Source: Colias croceus (taxonomy: Eukaryota > Arthropoda > Insecta > Lepidoptera > Pieridae). From it: 64,000 nt of DNA. Under the pieces are notes generated by a model. The model searched no databases. It had not been told where the DNA came from and was given only the letters and a program-made list of their open reading frames with translations. The stretch is from positions 8,310,501-8,374,500 of the forward strand of contig NC_059550.1 in the NCBI RefSeq assembly GCF_905220415.1, read 5' to 3'. Below, piece after piece: positions 45,897 through 58,600 of the stretch. The number at the start of each line of letters is the position of its first letter. Position 1 is the stretch's first letter. Made by a program: the position numbers and the translations under genes.

Positions 45897-46804
45897 TTAA
45901 GCAAACAAGATTAAAGATAGGTATTTCCGAACATTTCAAGTACGAAACATAATATAATTTTGTGGAAGGTGCGATAATCGCTAACGTAAAAGCTATAAAC
46001 GTAAGTAATAAGGTCATTCAGGTTAATTAAGAACCTTACTTTGTAAGTTACATTTAAATAAAGAAAGGTTGGGAAATATGGCCAATACCCTTCGCCACGA
46101 TCGGAAAATACATAGTATAATTTGTTCCATGTTTTGGTAGGGATAACACTGCGGAAGACGCAGCTGCTTTGTGATTGGCTAGGAACACCGTAAAATAAAT
46201 GTCGAAGACGTTATTTGCAATCAAGTACAGCTTCGGATATGCCCATTTCTTATGGGTGTAGTATTTTTTTGGGTCCAGGGTATATATCCAAAATTGGACA
46301 TCATGGAGCGCAAATTTTTGGTAGCGGCATGTGTCCAATGTTTAACGTCCTTTAGTTACGATTACGAAAACAAGATAATAGCACATAATTCATAAAGTGA
46401 GGATAGGTATAAAAATATTCCTTTGGGCACCTTTTGGTCTTTATAAAATAACTTCGGAACAATCAACAACCTGTTTAAAACAGATGTTAAACTGTCAAGT
46501 AACAATACTCACTGATTAGATAACGCTCGTAAATATTAATGAGATGGTAATATGAGCGAGACATTGCAATTCCGAAGTACTTGATATAAAAATGTTTTCG
46601 AATTATGCTGAATAAATGATTAAATTTCGAACAGAACGAAGCAAGCGAAGCTTTCAATGATGTAATTTTATGGGTAGAATTAAGGCTTGAGCATCTTGAG
46701 ATAAAAGTAAAATAAATTTATAAGTTTGAGAGACAAATTGAAATCAATAATGAGTGGTAGGTATCTTATAACTCAATTATAATATCCCAATATTTTAGAA
46801 GGAA

Positions 46805-47088
46805 TTTATAATAATAACGGACCAGGACAATTAGGAATCGCTTTCAATTTAGCACTGTCTATAAATCAGGCAGAACACAATACAAGGAATGAACATTATA
46901 AGTCTATGGTTCTCCATAATATGTTTAATTAAATAATTAAAAAGGAACAAAAATACAATCATATAATATTAACACCTCACAATCACTTAGGTACATGGCA
47001 ATTATCCACTTAGCTATATCACGAGTTTATCATACTACCATTAAACAATAAATAGGTTTTTATGTTAATTACAAGTAGGTACAATAAA
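46805..47088. other. short non-coding spacer
   Basis: AT-rich sequence between the end of the segmental duplication and the second piggyBac-type element. Nothing recognisable. Confidence 0.4.
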
Positions 47089-47092
47089 TTAA

Positions 47093-48951
47093 CCCTAGAA
47101 CCGTACCCTGGGGTACAAATGAAAAAAATGAAAGAAAATCTTCTATATCTTTTTTTCTAAACAACGGTTTCTTTTGCGCGTCCGTGTATTTGTCGGGGAC
47201 GAGAAGACACGTAGATACCGTATTCGGGCAGTGATCAAACTATTGAGAAGACGTCGTACGAACCAGTCGGGGTACACCAGTACCCCTGGGTACTACGAAC
47301 GTAAGTATTTCAAGGTGCATTTATTTTTGTTTTTCGCTCTTTGGTCCTTTATTTTATATTTATTATTGATAAATTTGATGTACAATTATAATTTTACTTT
47401 ACATACATATTGTTATATACATACTGTTATTGTGAAATAGTGTAGGATTTCTTATTTTCAACAAATTTATAATTTGCTGCATGATTTGTATAGCAGAGTT
47501 GTACATTTTCTTTTTTTAGATGGCAATTGATGAATTCATTTTGAATATTTTGTGGGAGGAGGAATAACAAGAAGAGCTGGTACTTTGTGAGGCATCAAAA
47601 TATGAACCTGACGAAAAAATTTTCATTTTTCATTAGAAAAAACTTCACTTAGAAGATCGATTTTAATACATAACTTTGCCAATGTCTCTGTCGTGGTCAT
47701 ATCGTAGATTTGATCATTTCATGATATGAGTGGCCATTTCACGAAATGGTCGCATATCGTGAAATGGCCAACATAATTTGATCAGATCGTTAAATCGTCA
47801 ACGTTTCACGATTTGGTCATCCACATTTGGCCAGATCGTATAAAATATAAAGAGTCCATAAAATATTAAAAAAAATTCAGAATAACTATATTCTAAAAAC
47901 TTGTTTAATGTCATTTAAGTTAGTGCCGCGGCAGCGGCCGGCGAATGCCAGAAGCGAATCGTTTTTGCAATAGAAAACAGTTAGGTTAGGTTAGGTTAGA
48001 CTTTGATAAACAACGCACGAGCCGAGCGAGCAAAGCGAGCGTGCCGCGGCAGCGGCCGGCGAGTGCCAGAAGCGGATCGCTTTTTAAAAAACAAACAATT
48101 ATAATAATATAGTAAGTAACTAGTAGTTTCTTAAATTATTTTATTTAAGTCGCATTTTTTCTTAAATACATATAAGATATCCACATTTTCCATAATAACT
48201 ACTTACTCACCTCTTCGTCGTAAATTCTTTGCTATGACTTTCTTCATAATATTGTTATTAAACGAATTATGAAGTTTTTAACTGCGAATAATTTAATTTT
48301 CGCCAGCGGCCGCCATCTTATCACATAAACACAGAGCTTGCAGCGCCTCTACCAACGATTAATGTAACTATTTTACGATATGATCAAATAATTTTGATCA
48401 TTTCATGAAAAAACCGTGCGTTAATTGGCCATATCGTGAAACGATTTCTTATCATTGATCTGCCCAAACCACATCATGATGTGGCCAAACTAAATTGGCC
48501 ATTTCACGATATGCGACCATTTCGTGAAATGGCCACTCATATCATGAAATGATCAAATCTACGATATGACCACGACATCTCTACAAATAAGTATTGGAGA
48601 TATTTTACGGCAACTTTTACTTATTACAGCAGGGACCACTGCTGTTTTAGAATATGGAATGTCACTGTGAATATCCACGTCTAAAGTCCGTCAGTCACGC
48701 ATACAGTTCACCAAGTGAAAATATTTAAGAAATTTTGTTCAACAACGTAAAGTGTGTGTAAATTGTAGAAAAAATATAAAAATGCCATTATAAATTAAAT
48801 TAATAAGACTCAAATGAATGTTTAGTAGACCTTAATAAGTCAACATTTAATAAAAGCTAATAATCATTTTGTCATCTTGTTTTTTTCATCGGGGTACACT
48901 TGTACCCCTGGGTACCGTTAATGAAATTCTAATATGGGTACGGTTCTAGGG
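47093..48951. mobile_element. second piggyBac-type element, 1,859 bp, with nested insertion
   Basis: TTAA at 47089-47092 and 48952-48955 flanks exact 16-bp inverted ends CCCTAGAACCGTACCC and GGGTACGGTTCTAGGG. Subterminal 'ggggtacac-agtacccctgggtac' words occur on both sides (about 47270-47292 and 48893-48915). The open frame 47174-47440 (88 residues, Arg-rich) has no recognisable transposase domain, although atggcaattgatgaattcat at 47521 may be a decayed transposase start. About half its length is the nested element 47689-48577. Confidence 0.88.
47689..48577. mobile_element. 889-bp long-TIR element nested in the piggyBac-type element
   Basis: The first about 80 bases (TGTCGTGGTCATATCGTAGA, continuing through TTTCATGATATGAGTGGCC) are repeated inverted at the right end with essentially no mismatch, ending ...ATATGACCACGACA. 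tctc directly flanks both ends, a possible 4-bp target duplication. The arms are themselves made of small palindromes (ggccatttcacgaaatgg). The centre holds a direct duplication (gtgccgcggcagcggccggc at about 47922 and 48041) with a TTAGG run between. No transposase is seen. Confidence 0.85.
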
Positions 48952-48955
48952 TTAA

Positions 48956-51157
48956 TTGCGATGCATGAAAATTTGAAGAATATAATGATAAGAATTTAGT
49001 GCAGTCATGGGCAGACTGTAGCTGGTGTCCCAAAAGTTACACATTAAAGTTATCAAAAGGGCCTCAGTGTGATGGACCTGTGCCTTCCAAAGAACTGGGT
49101 ATCTTCCTTCTGGTGGTACCCGTATGTTATAACTAGAGAGACATGTAAAATATTCTCTACATAAGAATTGAGAGGAAACACGAACACTTTATGTTTCAGT
49201 TATACCTAGATATATAGACACAGCCAAATCCTAATCTAGTATTATTAAATTAATTACTAATTAACTTATCACATATTGTTATTTGATACTTAAGAAGGGT
49301 ATTCGTCTTCAGCTATTTGTGGTTACGCGATTGCTGTGGACATAGAGGATATAGTGAACGGAATATATTCAAATTATCCTTCCCTAACAACTCGTATTAC
49401 GTACTCCTTGGTTTATTTGTTAGATGATAGTAATTAGACACGTAGGTAAATAGAACATGCAGTTTTAAGAAGTAAGTAAATTATTTGTTAAGCAAGCCAG
49501 TCATCTTGTTGTGGTTGCATATCCAGGCAGTTTCAACTTTTTTTAGTAGGGGTAATCTTCGGAAGTACTAATAACCCGATCATGAAAACTTTGTAAGATT
49601 ATTCATAAGTTATATTTCAACTATTATTTATCGAGGGTCAAACCGGGCGCAATATGTATGGCCCAAGAGCAAAGGCCCGCAGTACTTGATTATGCGTAAG
49701 TACCGTTAGTCAATGCAGGCTCTATCTTCTAAGACACGATTGCACCAAACAAATTGACATAAAACACGAACGTTGAAAACAATAATACTTTTTTACATAA
49801 AAATGAATATTATTCCATTTTTAATGCAAGAAGAATCGTAGGCAGAACAAGACTAAAGGTCACGTTAGGATGATAAGATGTAGATTATGATATACTTGTT
49901 CATTTCGTTCCTAACAAGGCGAAGGTGCCCTTCATTGCAAGTTATAGACTTAAAAAAAAACACACCGCGTTTCCGAAATTCGCTCTAATACCTATACAGG
50001 TTTTACGAAGTTCGAAGAACTATGTAAATTGGGCAGAATTCTGTTTTAGCGCGACCATGGAAGACGATGGGATTGTAACAAAAACTGACATAATAATTAA
50101 TAAGAAATGCGTATTAATTGCTACCTTTATTATGGTACTCTTGAATTAATTGAGTCTTAGTTTAATGAATATTAATTATTTTAACAACGATTATTCAAGG
50201 TACTCCGTTAATTAACACTGCTCTATAACATACAAGATAAGGATTGAGATGATCAGTTTGACCTTATTATGGTGATGTCATAGTGCACAGTTTATCACAA
50301 TTTCATGATATTTTTGGGCGAAAAAATAAAATTACCTCAAAATTTATCCGCGACGCACACAACCGCACGTTACCACGACCGGCGTTATACTGACGATTTG
50401 TATTTACTTTGATGTTTTTCTAAAATAAACGGGGTCACAATGACCTCTAAGTAAGCTTATCAACAGGTTCAGTAGCAAATGCTTTCGTAATACCGTGCCT
50501 ACAGACTTCCATTTAATCATTTACACCATTAGAAACTAGATAGAGTAAGAAAGGTCAATGGCAAGGATAAGTTGAGAAAAGGAAGGAAGAACCTGTGGAG
50601 ATAGTTTTAAATTCAGTAGTTAGATAACTTTTTAAAATTATACAGACAAAAAACAAATATAATTCCTTAGATTGCAGGTTATAATAGTTGCAATAGAATA
50701 TAATGTAGTATCAATAAAGTTTTAGATTTAACATTTCTATTCTTTATAGTTCTTTGAGAAAAAAAAAATTTACCATTTTTTCTTTAGTAGTTAAGTATGA
50801 AGAAGTAATATTTTTTTTGTAAGTATAGTTTCTGCATCAGTTATGTTTTTTTCCAATATTATAGCCAACAGATGTTCTCCAATATTAAATACAACCATTC
50901 AATTAAATAATTAATAAAGATTATCAAATAAATTTCATCATTTGTTTATTTTACAAGAATCCAAATAAGGTAAGTACTCAAACAAATTGGCTATTTGAGT
51001 ACTAAGTAATTTAATTATGAGAAGCCCCACACATACAATTAGTCAAACAGATATAATTCATGAAAATTTGAGTAATCAGAGGAATTAGTAACCAATTTTT
51101 TGTGTGTTCTATATCAGTTGTCATATTTTATAATATTATGATTGATGTACCTATCTG
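48956..51157. other. non-coding intergenic stretch
   Basis: No recognisable gene. The plus-strand frame at 49925-50149 (74 residues) and the short frames nearby have no domain or splice context. The sequence is AT-rich and looks like old, unclassified intergenic DNA. Confidence 0.4.
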
Positions 51158-51348
51158 TACTAATATAATAAAGCTGACGAGTTTGTTTGCTTTAATGCAT
51201 TATTCAAACTATGGGTTTGATATAAAAAATTATTCCACTGTTAAATAGTCCATAGTCTATTTATCAAGGAAAGCAATAGGCTATATATTATCATATAAAT
51301 ACCAACAGGAGCGGAGCAATGCAGGTAAAACTATAGGGCACAGCTAGT
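51158..51348 (+). mobile_element. short interspersed element ('actaatataataaagctgacgag...cagctagt')
   Basis: It starts gtactaatataataaagctg and ends gggcacagctagt, containing ccaacaggagcggagcaatg. An inverted relative is at 61702-61908. Confidence 0.6.
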
Positions 51349-51356
51349 GGATGACA

Positions 51357-51526
51357 TATACTAATATTATGAAGAGGAAAGGTTTGTATGTATGGTTTAC
51401 GCATAAACTACTGGATCAATTTTGATGAAATTTGGCACAGACAATCTTTAGACGCTGAGATAGAAAATAGGCTACATTTTATTGCAAAATATGTACCACG
51501 GACGAAGCCGGGGCGGACCGCTAGTG
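51357..51526 (+). mobile_element. short interspersed element adjacent to the previous one
   Basis: It starts tatactaatattatgaagag and ends accacggacgaagccggggc ggaccgctagt; the interior has ttttgatgaaatttggcac. It sits head-to-tail with the copy at 51158-51348. Confidence 0.6.
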
Positions 51527-52689
51527 GATGAAAAAAATGGAAAGCCTAATTCACAGTATAGTGCTGATCACAGTTCCTCGGTTCTTAGTGTTTCTTGTAA
51601 TAGAATACTTTACAAGACTGAGGATGAACTGTGATTGGTACTTTACTGTGTCGGGCTCATATATAATATTTTCTGCTAGATTTCCTATACTTATTTCTAT
51701 TATATATTTATGATATTCTAAAAATTACATGATAAATAAATTCGATTCCTGCGATCTTATTTAAAAATAAAATATAGACTTTGACTTGTGAAACTAATTA
51801 TTTATGTGTACTTAAAAAATAAAAAATATATATATATATAGTTAAGTACTTAGGTATATTTTCTTTTTGAAGGTGAACCGGTAAAAGATTTCTTACGTAA
51901 TTTAAAAAATTGAAATGACTGTTTTACAAATAATATATTTTCTTAAATATAAATACGCAATAACATTGTATGCCAGTTTTATACAAAAAGCGATTTAAAA
52001 TGCGCAAATATTTTTATAAATGCGCTTCAATTGTTTCTCGCCAGTGATACATTATTTCACAATTAATGATGTCTCAAATCTATTAAAATATCTTACCGAG
52101 TAATGTTCAAAATCCAATCACTAATTATTATTTATTTAATTATTTTCCGAAAAAATAGGAAAATGATCTTTATAAAACTCGTATCACTTCCAGCCTACCA
52201 CAGATACTAAAATAATTATGGTATTTTTAGAAATAAAAAAGAACTTGTATGTCACTGTCAGAAAAATGTGTCAATGACAAAAAAAATATATTTTATCGAA
52301 GAGTAAAAATGTGAAAGATCGTGGAAAGATCTAATATAACTAATATAATGAAACTTTGGACTTCTTTTCTTGACTGATTACCATGAAAATATTTTATGTG
52401 AATTCTATAACGAACTTTTTTTCTACACTGTACCTATCCGCACTATAGTCTGTAGCAAATGGCAATGTCACTTTTGAGTTTTGACAATGGCATTTGATAT
52501 AGAGGTTCAAAACATTGGTTCAAAATTCGAAAATCGAAAACCGATCGACATTCGAAAACTATCGACGATTAATTAGTTACAATCTCAATAAAAAAAATTG
52601 ATTAACTAAAATAATTTGTTTATTTCGTCTTAACTGAATATTTTGTTTATTGTTATGTACACAAGAATAATTTTGTAATACTTATATAA
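51527..52689. other. intergenic and probable promoter region of the zinc-finger gene
   Basis: No exon is recognised. A (TA)n tract lies at about 51828-51840. The 5' UTR and promoter of the downstream plus-strand gene should lie in the last few hundred bases, but no core promoter element stands out. Confidence 0.35.
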
Positions 52690-55600
52690 ATGGCGAAAAG
52701 TGCAACTTTGGAAGTATATGATAGTTGTTGTCGAACATGTTTACGTAAAAAATCTGATGTTATGATAAATATGCTCAATTTGGATAATTCAATTAATATT
52801 GTGAATTTATTGAACTCTTGTACAACTTTAAATGTATGTAACGTGTTTGATTTCTTGCTCTTGAATAAACTTAATCCTAGTCTATATATTATATGATATT
52901 ATCTTGATCTAGTTGTTTGGCCTACGTTCTAAAATTATGATTTATAAAATTTTTCAGATCAAAGAAGACGATGCCTTACCAAAAAATATATGTGAACAAT
53001 GTTACAATTGCCTTATCTCATTTAACGAGTTCAGAAAGTTAGCAGTAAATGTTGACATACAGCTAAAAGACATTTACAAAAATGAAATAACAACCAACCA
53101 TGAAGAGTACACACAAAATAATATTAAAATTAAAAGTGAAGAATTTGTGGAGACTGAGTTAACAATAACATTTAAAACAGAGCCAAAACAAGAAGACGAT
53201 GATAGGTTTAGTGACACTTTAAGTGAAACAAATGTTAATGAATGTGAGTTCTGTAAGAAGAAGTTCAAAAATGAATCAAAATTAAAACAGCATAGATTGT
53301 ATCATTATAAAAAACTCAACAAGCTAGATAAAACAAAAGCCAACAATGAAAACCTTAATGACTTGCTTGCCAATAAATCTAAAGAAGATGAAAAATTTAC
53401 TTGCGAATTATGTTCCATAACATTCAAGTCCATAAATTCTCTATCTGCCCACAAAAGAAAACACATACAAAAGGATAGAGTTCTCTCTTGTTCGGTCTGT
53501 AGCAAAGTGTTCAAGAAACTCAGTCATTTGAAACGTCACGAACTCACGCATGTTTCAAAACACCCTTACAAATGTTCTATATGTTCTAAGACATTTGCTT
53601 TAGAGAATAGGTTCTTGGAACATATGAATCACCATAAAGGGATAAAGGCACATGTATGTTTGTTATGTCAGAAGGCCTTTGCCCATTTGTCAACGCTTAA
53701 AGCTCATATGGGTATACATACAAATAAGCGGCCATATCTTTGCCCCACTTGTGGGAAAAGCTTTCATTCGAGTACGAATTTAAATCAGCATGTAAAGAGA
53801 CATGCTGGGTTGAAGTCATTTCCTTGTACTATGTGTCCTAAACAGTTTGTTAGTAAAGGTATGTTTGTTATATATCAATGTAATGTAATTTTTTTTTCTG
53901 AAATATTACCTATACCTACATAATATTATGGTCAAGTATTGTTTCTAAAAAATTAATTACAACGGACAATTTACAAATATAATTGTGTTTGTAGTTGTGT
54001 ACTTAATTAATATTTTACAAGTACAAATTAAAAACACTCATATTAAAAAAAGCCTTATTTATTTATGAAAACTTCACAGCTTACAATATGATTGATTTAA
54101 TCTTATTATGTTTACAATACGTCAATTACGAGATTTAAAATTATTGTTTATTTATTATACAGTAACTAATTAAAGTGTGGTGAGTTGTGCATGTAGGTGA
54201 TTGCGTGTGTGCGTTTATGTGTGTGTGTGTTCATGCTTAAAATATGTTAAGTATGTTTTATAATATAAATAACAAGTGTAAATTTTACTAATTAATGTTT
54301 ATAGGAGAGTTAAAGTCGCACATGAGAACACATACAGGGGAGCCAGCGTGTGCCTGCGATCAGTGTGGAGTTACGTTTACAAGTCGCAGTTCTCTGACAA
54401 AGCACAGATTGAGACATTTGGGTATCAAACCACACAAATGTGATGTTTGTCCTATGAAGTAAGTGGAACATAGATAAGTTTATATAGATATAGCACTTCC
54501 TTTAACCTTTTAACCGCCTACGTCGGATTAATCCGACAAATATTTTCGGGCCAGACCACCGCCAGAGTCGTATATTTTCGACCAAAATATCACTGCTCGT
54601 ATAATCAGTTTTTTTATTTAATTACGCTGCATTCTATCAAAAATATGTTTAAGTATATTAGGCAAATAGTTAACTAAGTAATCATTTACAGTTTAATACA
54701 CTTTAGTCTCTTAATTAGAAGTCCTAAAAATAACGTCCAAAGCACAGAACAAATATACTCTAGGGAGAAGAACGACGACTTCGTACAAAAAAAGTAAAGA
54801 CAGTTTTGCTGCGCGCCATCTAGTGGCACCCCCAGAACAACTAAAGAACGCGATTAGGGCGGGATATTTGAAATATTTTAGAGAAAATTACTCAAAACTG
54901 AAATTTTCTTTCTAGTTGTGCAATAGGAATGAATAATTATCTCAAATTAGCATAATATATGACGTAGGTACCTACGTCATATATGCTAATTTGACATAAC
55001 TTTTCATTTCTATTGCACAACCAGAAAGAAAAATGTAACTTCAAAAACATGACCTACAAACATTAGCAAAAAAAAAAACTCAGGAATTATAATAATTTTC
55101 TTTATTTTTTAATTTCATTTGTGTTTTAAAACATCCATTTTTCTCTTTAAAGAAGCTTTCGAAGCTTCTTCTGAGAACTGACGATTTTTTAATATACAGT
55201 GCCTCTTTATACAAATATATGATACATTGTGAATAAAATAATTGAGATTTTTTTCCCAATGTGCTGGACAAGCCTTTAAAAACTCATGATCAACTGATTC
55301 TATAATTTTTTCTTTTACTCTTTTAAGTACTTGCTTTTCGTGTCCTATATCTTCAAACATTCTGTTTGCCACCAAAGCACAGGATTCCACATAATTTATT
55401 ATATTTTTATGGGGATAATTCAAGCTCTGCTTTTCGGAGTATTCTTTAAATTGAATAAATAAATGTTCAACTGACCCTTTTTCCTTAGAAATTAAAATAT
55501 TATGACAGTTTGTGCAGGTACAATCAAGTCTTTTAACTAAAAATCCACTAACATATGCACATGCCTGAGCTTCACCAGTTGATGGTTCAGCAGTACATAC

Positions 55601-58600
55601 ATTTTCAAGTTCCTCAGAGAAATCTGAGGAATATGAAAAATTCTGTAAAATTGTATCATTTGTGCATATGTTTGTGGACTTGGTCAATATCTCTTTATAA
55701 TTATCAATTATACTTTCGCAGTAATCGCTTTCGCAGTTTCCAGTGCTTAGGTGAGCTAGGTTGCTTAACATAGAAGTTTTTAAGGCTGCAACAAATTGTC
55801 CAGCAGTGGGATTGTAATTAGCACCACAATTACCCCGAATGCAGCCAAACAGGTTTTCTAATGGGTCCTGCTGTAGTCTGCGGGTGGCAAGGCTTTGAAC
55901 ATTTGAATGTTTAGTTCGGAGTTTATTCCATAAAAGTTCGACTGCATTCAGAGTCCACACCCATCCTTCTTTTGAAGGCGGTGTGCGTGTGCAGCCTAAG
56001 AATTTTAAAGTATTAAAAAATAATTTCATTTCCTTAAATAACTGGAGATGTGGTGTGGTTTCTTTTAAATTAGTCGCATATATTTTCCCGCGGCGCAAAT
56101 CTGAGGAGTCGCTGTTAACAGAATCAAATAGCTTGTCCATTTTTGAAATAACACCTGCAGTTACAGCTGCTTCTGAAGTCAGTACTCCTGAAAATGAAAG
56201 TAAAAATGTATTTAAACTCTTTGCTTAACGAATAATAAAAAAAAACCGGCATGGTGCGAGTCGGACTCGCGCACGAAGGAATTCGCACCATTATCTATAA
56301 AAACTGCAAAAAAAATCACGTTTGTTGTATGGGAGCCCCGTTAATTTTTGTTTTATTTTAATTTAATTATTTATTCTTAAAGTGAATATGTAACTAAATA
56401 TTCTGTGAATATTTCAAGCGTCTACCTGTTGCCATTATAACGAAAGTTAAAATAAAACGAGCAAAAAGTCTTAATAATAGGGTCCAGTTTTACCCTTTGG
56501 GTATGGAACCCCAAAAAACAGGGTTCTGTTAATAGATTGAAATAATATTATTAAAAAGTAAAAACTATATTATTAATATACCTTCTGAAATTTTCGCCAA
56601 CATCCCAGCAGCAACCGTATGGCTTAAGATTTGTGCCGCCAATTTAACCTTCATTTTTTGCTTGCTGTTTGGATTGAGGTGTTCTAATTTTAAGCCCGGA
56701 GCAAATACAAAATTGGGGTTCTGATTGTCCAGATCATAAAAAGTTTTTATGTGGCTCCATTTTGCAACACCTAAAATAAAGAAGTTCATTTAATTTAAAA
56801 AAAAAAATAATGTGTAGGTATTTACTATTTAGCATTTTTAGATCATAATACACACTACTACAAACTAAATGAGAACAAATAATATTAGTTCTTACCTATT
56901 CCACTTTTGTTGTTTGATGTAATTTGTGTAGTGCACTGGATATCGTATTTCAGAAATAGATTTCTGAAACACTTAAGAAGATGAGGCGGGTCATACATAC
57001 TGATAATCTCTATATCATCAATAGTAATGGAGGGTTTTTCACTAGTGGCACCCAAGATGGACAAAGCTCGTCGATTTACTCCATCCATGTCGCAAACCGT
57101 TGCCGCTATGCTAAGACCCGCCTCACGACATTCACGTATTATCTAAAAAAATTGACAAATTAACACACATGATTATTTAATTTAATTTGTGGAAACTGAT
57201 TTGGGTTATGATATTACTTACTTTCAGTACAAATCTAAAATTATTCTTTAACATTATAATTATGTTTCAAATTACTTTTTTCTAAATATTATATGTGTGC
57301 AGAATATTTCAGAAAGATAAAAGATAACAGTAAAATGGAGTTCTGTGTTTTATTAGATAGGTAGCTTTAATGTTAGTATTTTGGATTGTTTTGATAACAT
57401 TACCTCTTTTATCAAGACTGCTAGACGGTCTGCTGTTACATACTCGCTGGATAAGTAGTAAGCCACAGGCTGCTTAATCTTTTTTCTAATGCCAGCTAAC
57501 ATGAACACTAGAGCATGTGTTGCTAATTTTGGTGATCTGCCTTGAAGTCCATGGTCTTGGAATCCTTCTATTGTATCTGTCTTTTGATTATATTTTATAT
57601 TTTTTTTAATTGACATCTCATCAAACATGATGATGTATTCATTGTCAGATGCACATTGAAGTTCTGCTGTTCTTTTTAACACAGAGAAAATACATTTATT
57701 GACTCCCACTTCGAGGGAGAATTTGCTCAAAAGACATTTTAAGGTAGATGGAGCTGGTAGACAAAACAATCTTCTCATCAGTCTATAGCAAGTTGGTGAT
57801 CTTTTATATAGTCTCAGTGCTGTTATTTTTTCTTCTGTTGTCCATCTCCTTCCTTTGGTTTTTTTTTTATGTTTTTTATCTGTGCTTGCAGCAACAAGGC
57901 AAATGTAGGAGTCAATTTTTTCATTAACTTATCAACTGACTCGTTTTTATTTAATTCTTTTAGAATATCCTTATTTTTCAATTTTTTTATTCTATTTCGC
58001 AATTGGCAAATATGTTTGAAATGTTTTCTGCATTTTGCCAACAGATATTTTTCTTTTGGGGTTTTAGTTTGCCTTTCACTACACACACTTCCTAGCACTT
58101 TATTTTCTTCAAACGAAGCATGCAACCCATGCGAAGTCCCAGGTAGAGGTTCAAGTATTGGTTTTTTATAGGTTGGTACTGGTTTTGGTTCAGAATAGCA
58201 GTTGGTCACATCTTTCAAAACTTGCACCTGACAATATGAGGGACCTGGTTGAGGTTCAGCCTGAAATTTAAGTAAAAAAACTTTGTAGTAGTAATAATCA
58301 TAATCTACTACTACAACAATAATTGTAAAATCTAACATACAATCTCAAAATCCCTTAAACACTATATAACCTTTGTTTTTCTATAGGCTTTGCATGCGGT
58401 TCCAGCTGGGCTGGCTTATCTAATACAGAAAACTTATTGTGTATCACTCGGGAACTGTTTATTTTCCTGAGATAAAGACTAACTTATATTTTAAGCAGAT
58501 TATGCTCTTTCTGAGTGACAGGTTTAATCCAAATTCGCTTAGCCGTTTAAGATTCGTTAAGTAATAAGCTTTCAAACATCTTCATGAATTTTCACATTTA

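Larger units (their letters stand above)
40054..46804. repeat. tandem segmental duplication, copy 2 (with three extra insertions)
   Basis: Nearly identical to 35795-40053 apart from insertions and one deletion of about 260 bp near 40390. Its end aatatcccaatattttagaaggaa (46781-46804) is identical to the end of copy 1, which joins directly to the beginning of copy 2 at 40053/40054. This is a head-to-tail arrangement. Very low divergence suggests a recent event. Confidence 0.93.

Noticed and set aside
47174..47440. Arg-rich 88-residue protein in the second piggyBac-type element
   Set aside because: It overlaps the subterminal repeat words and shows no transposase motif; insufficient evidence for a gene.
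49925..50149. Small secreted or membrane protein gene
   Set aside because: The 74-residue frame ends in a short hydrophobic stretch but lacks a convincing signal, domain or transcript features.
57823..58338. Separate 171-residue gene
   Set aside because: It is the first half of transposase exon 3 read with intron sequence in front; the acceptor at 58261 and the frameshift explain both its ends.
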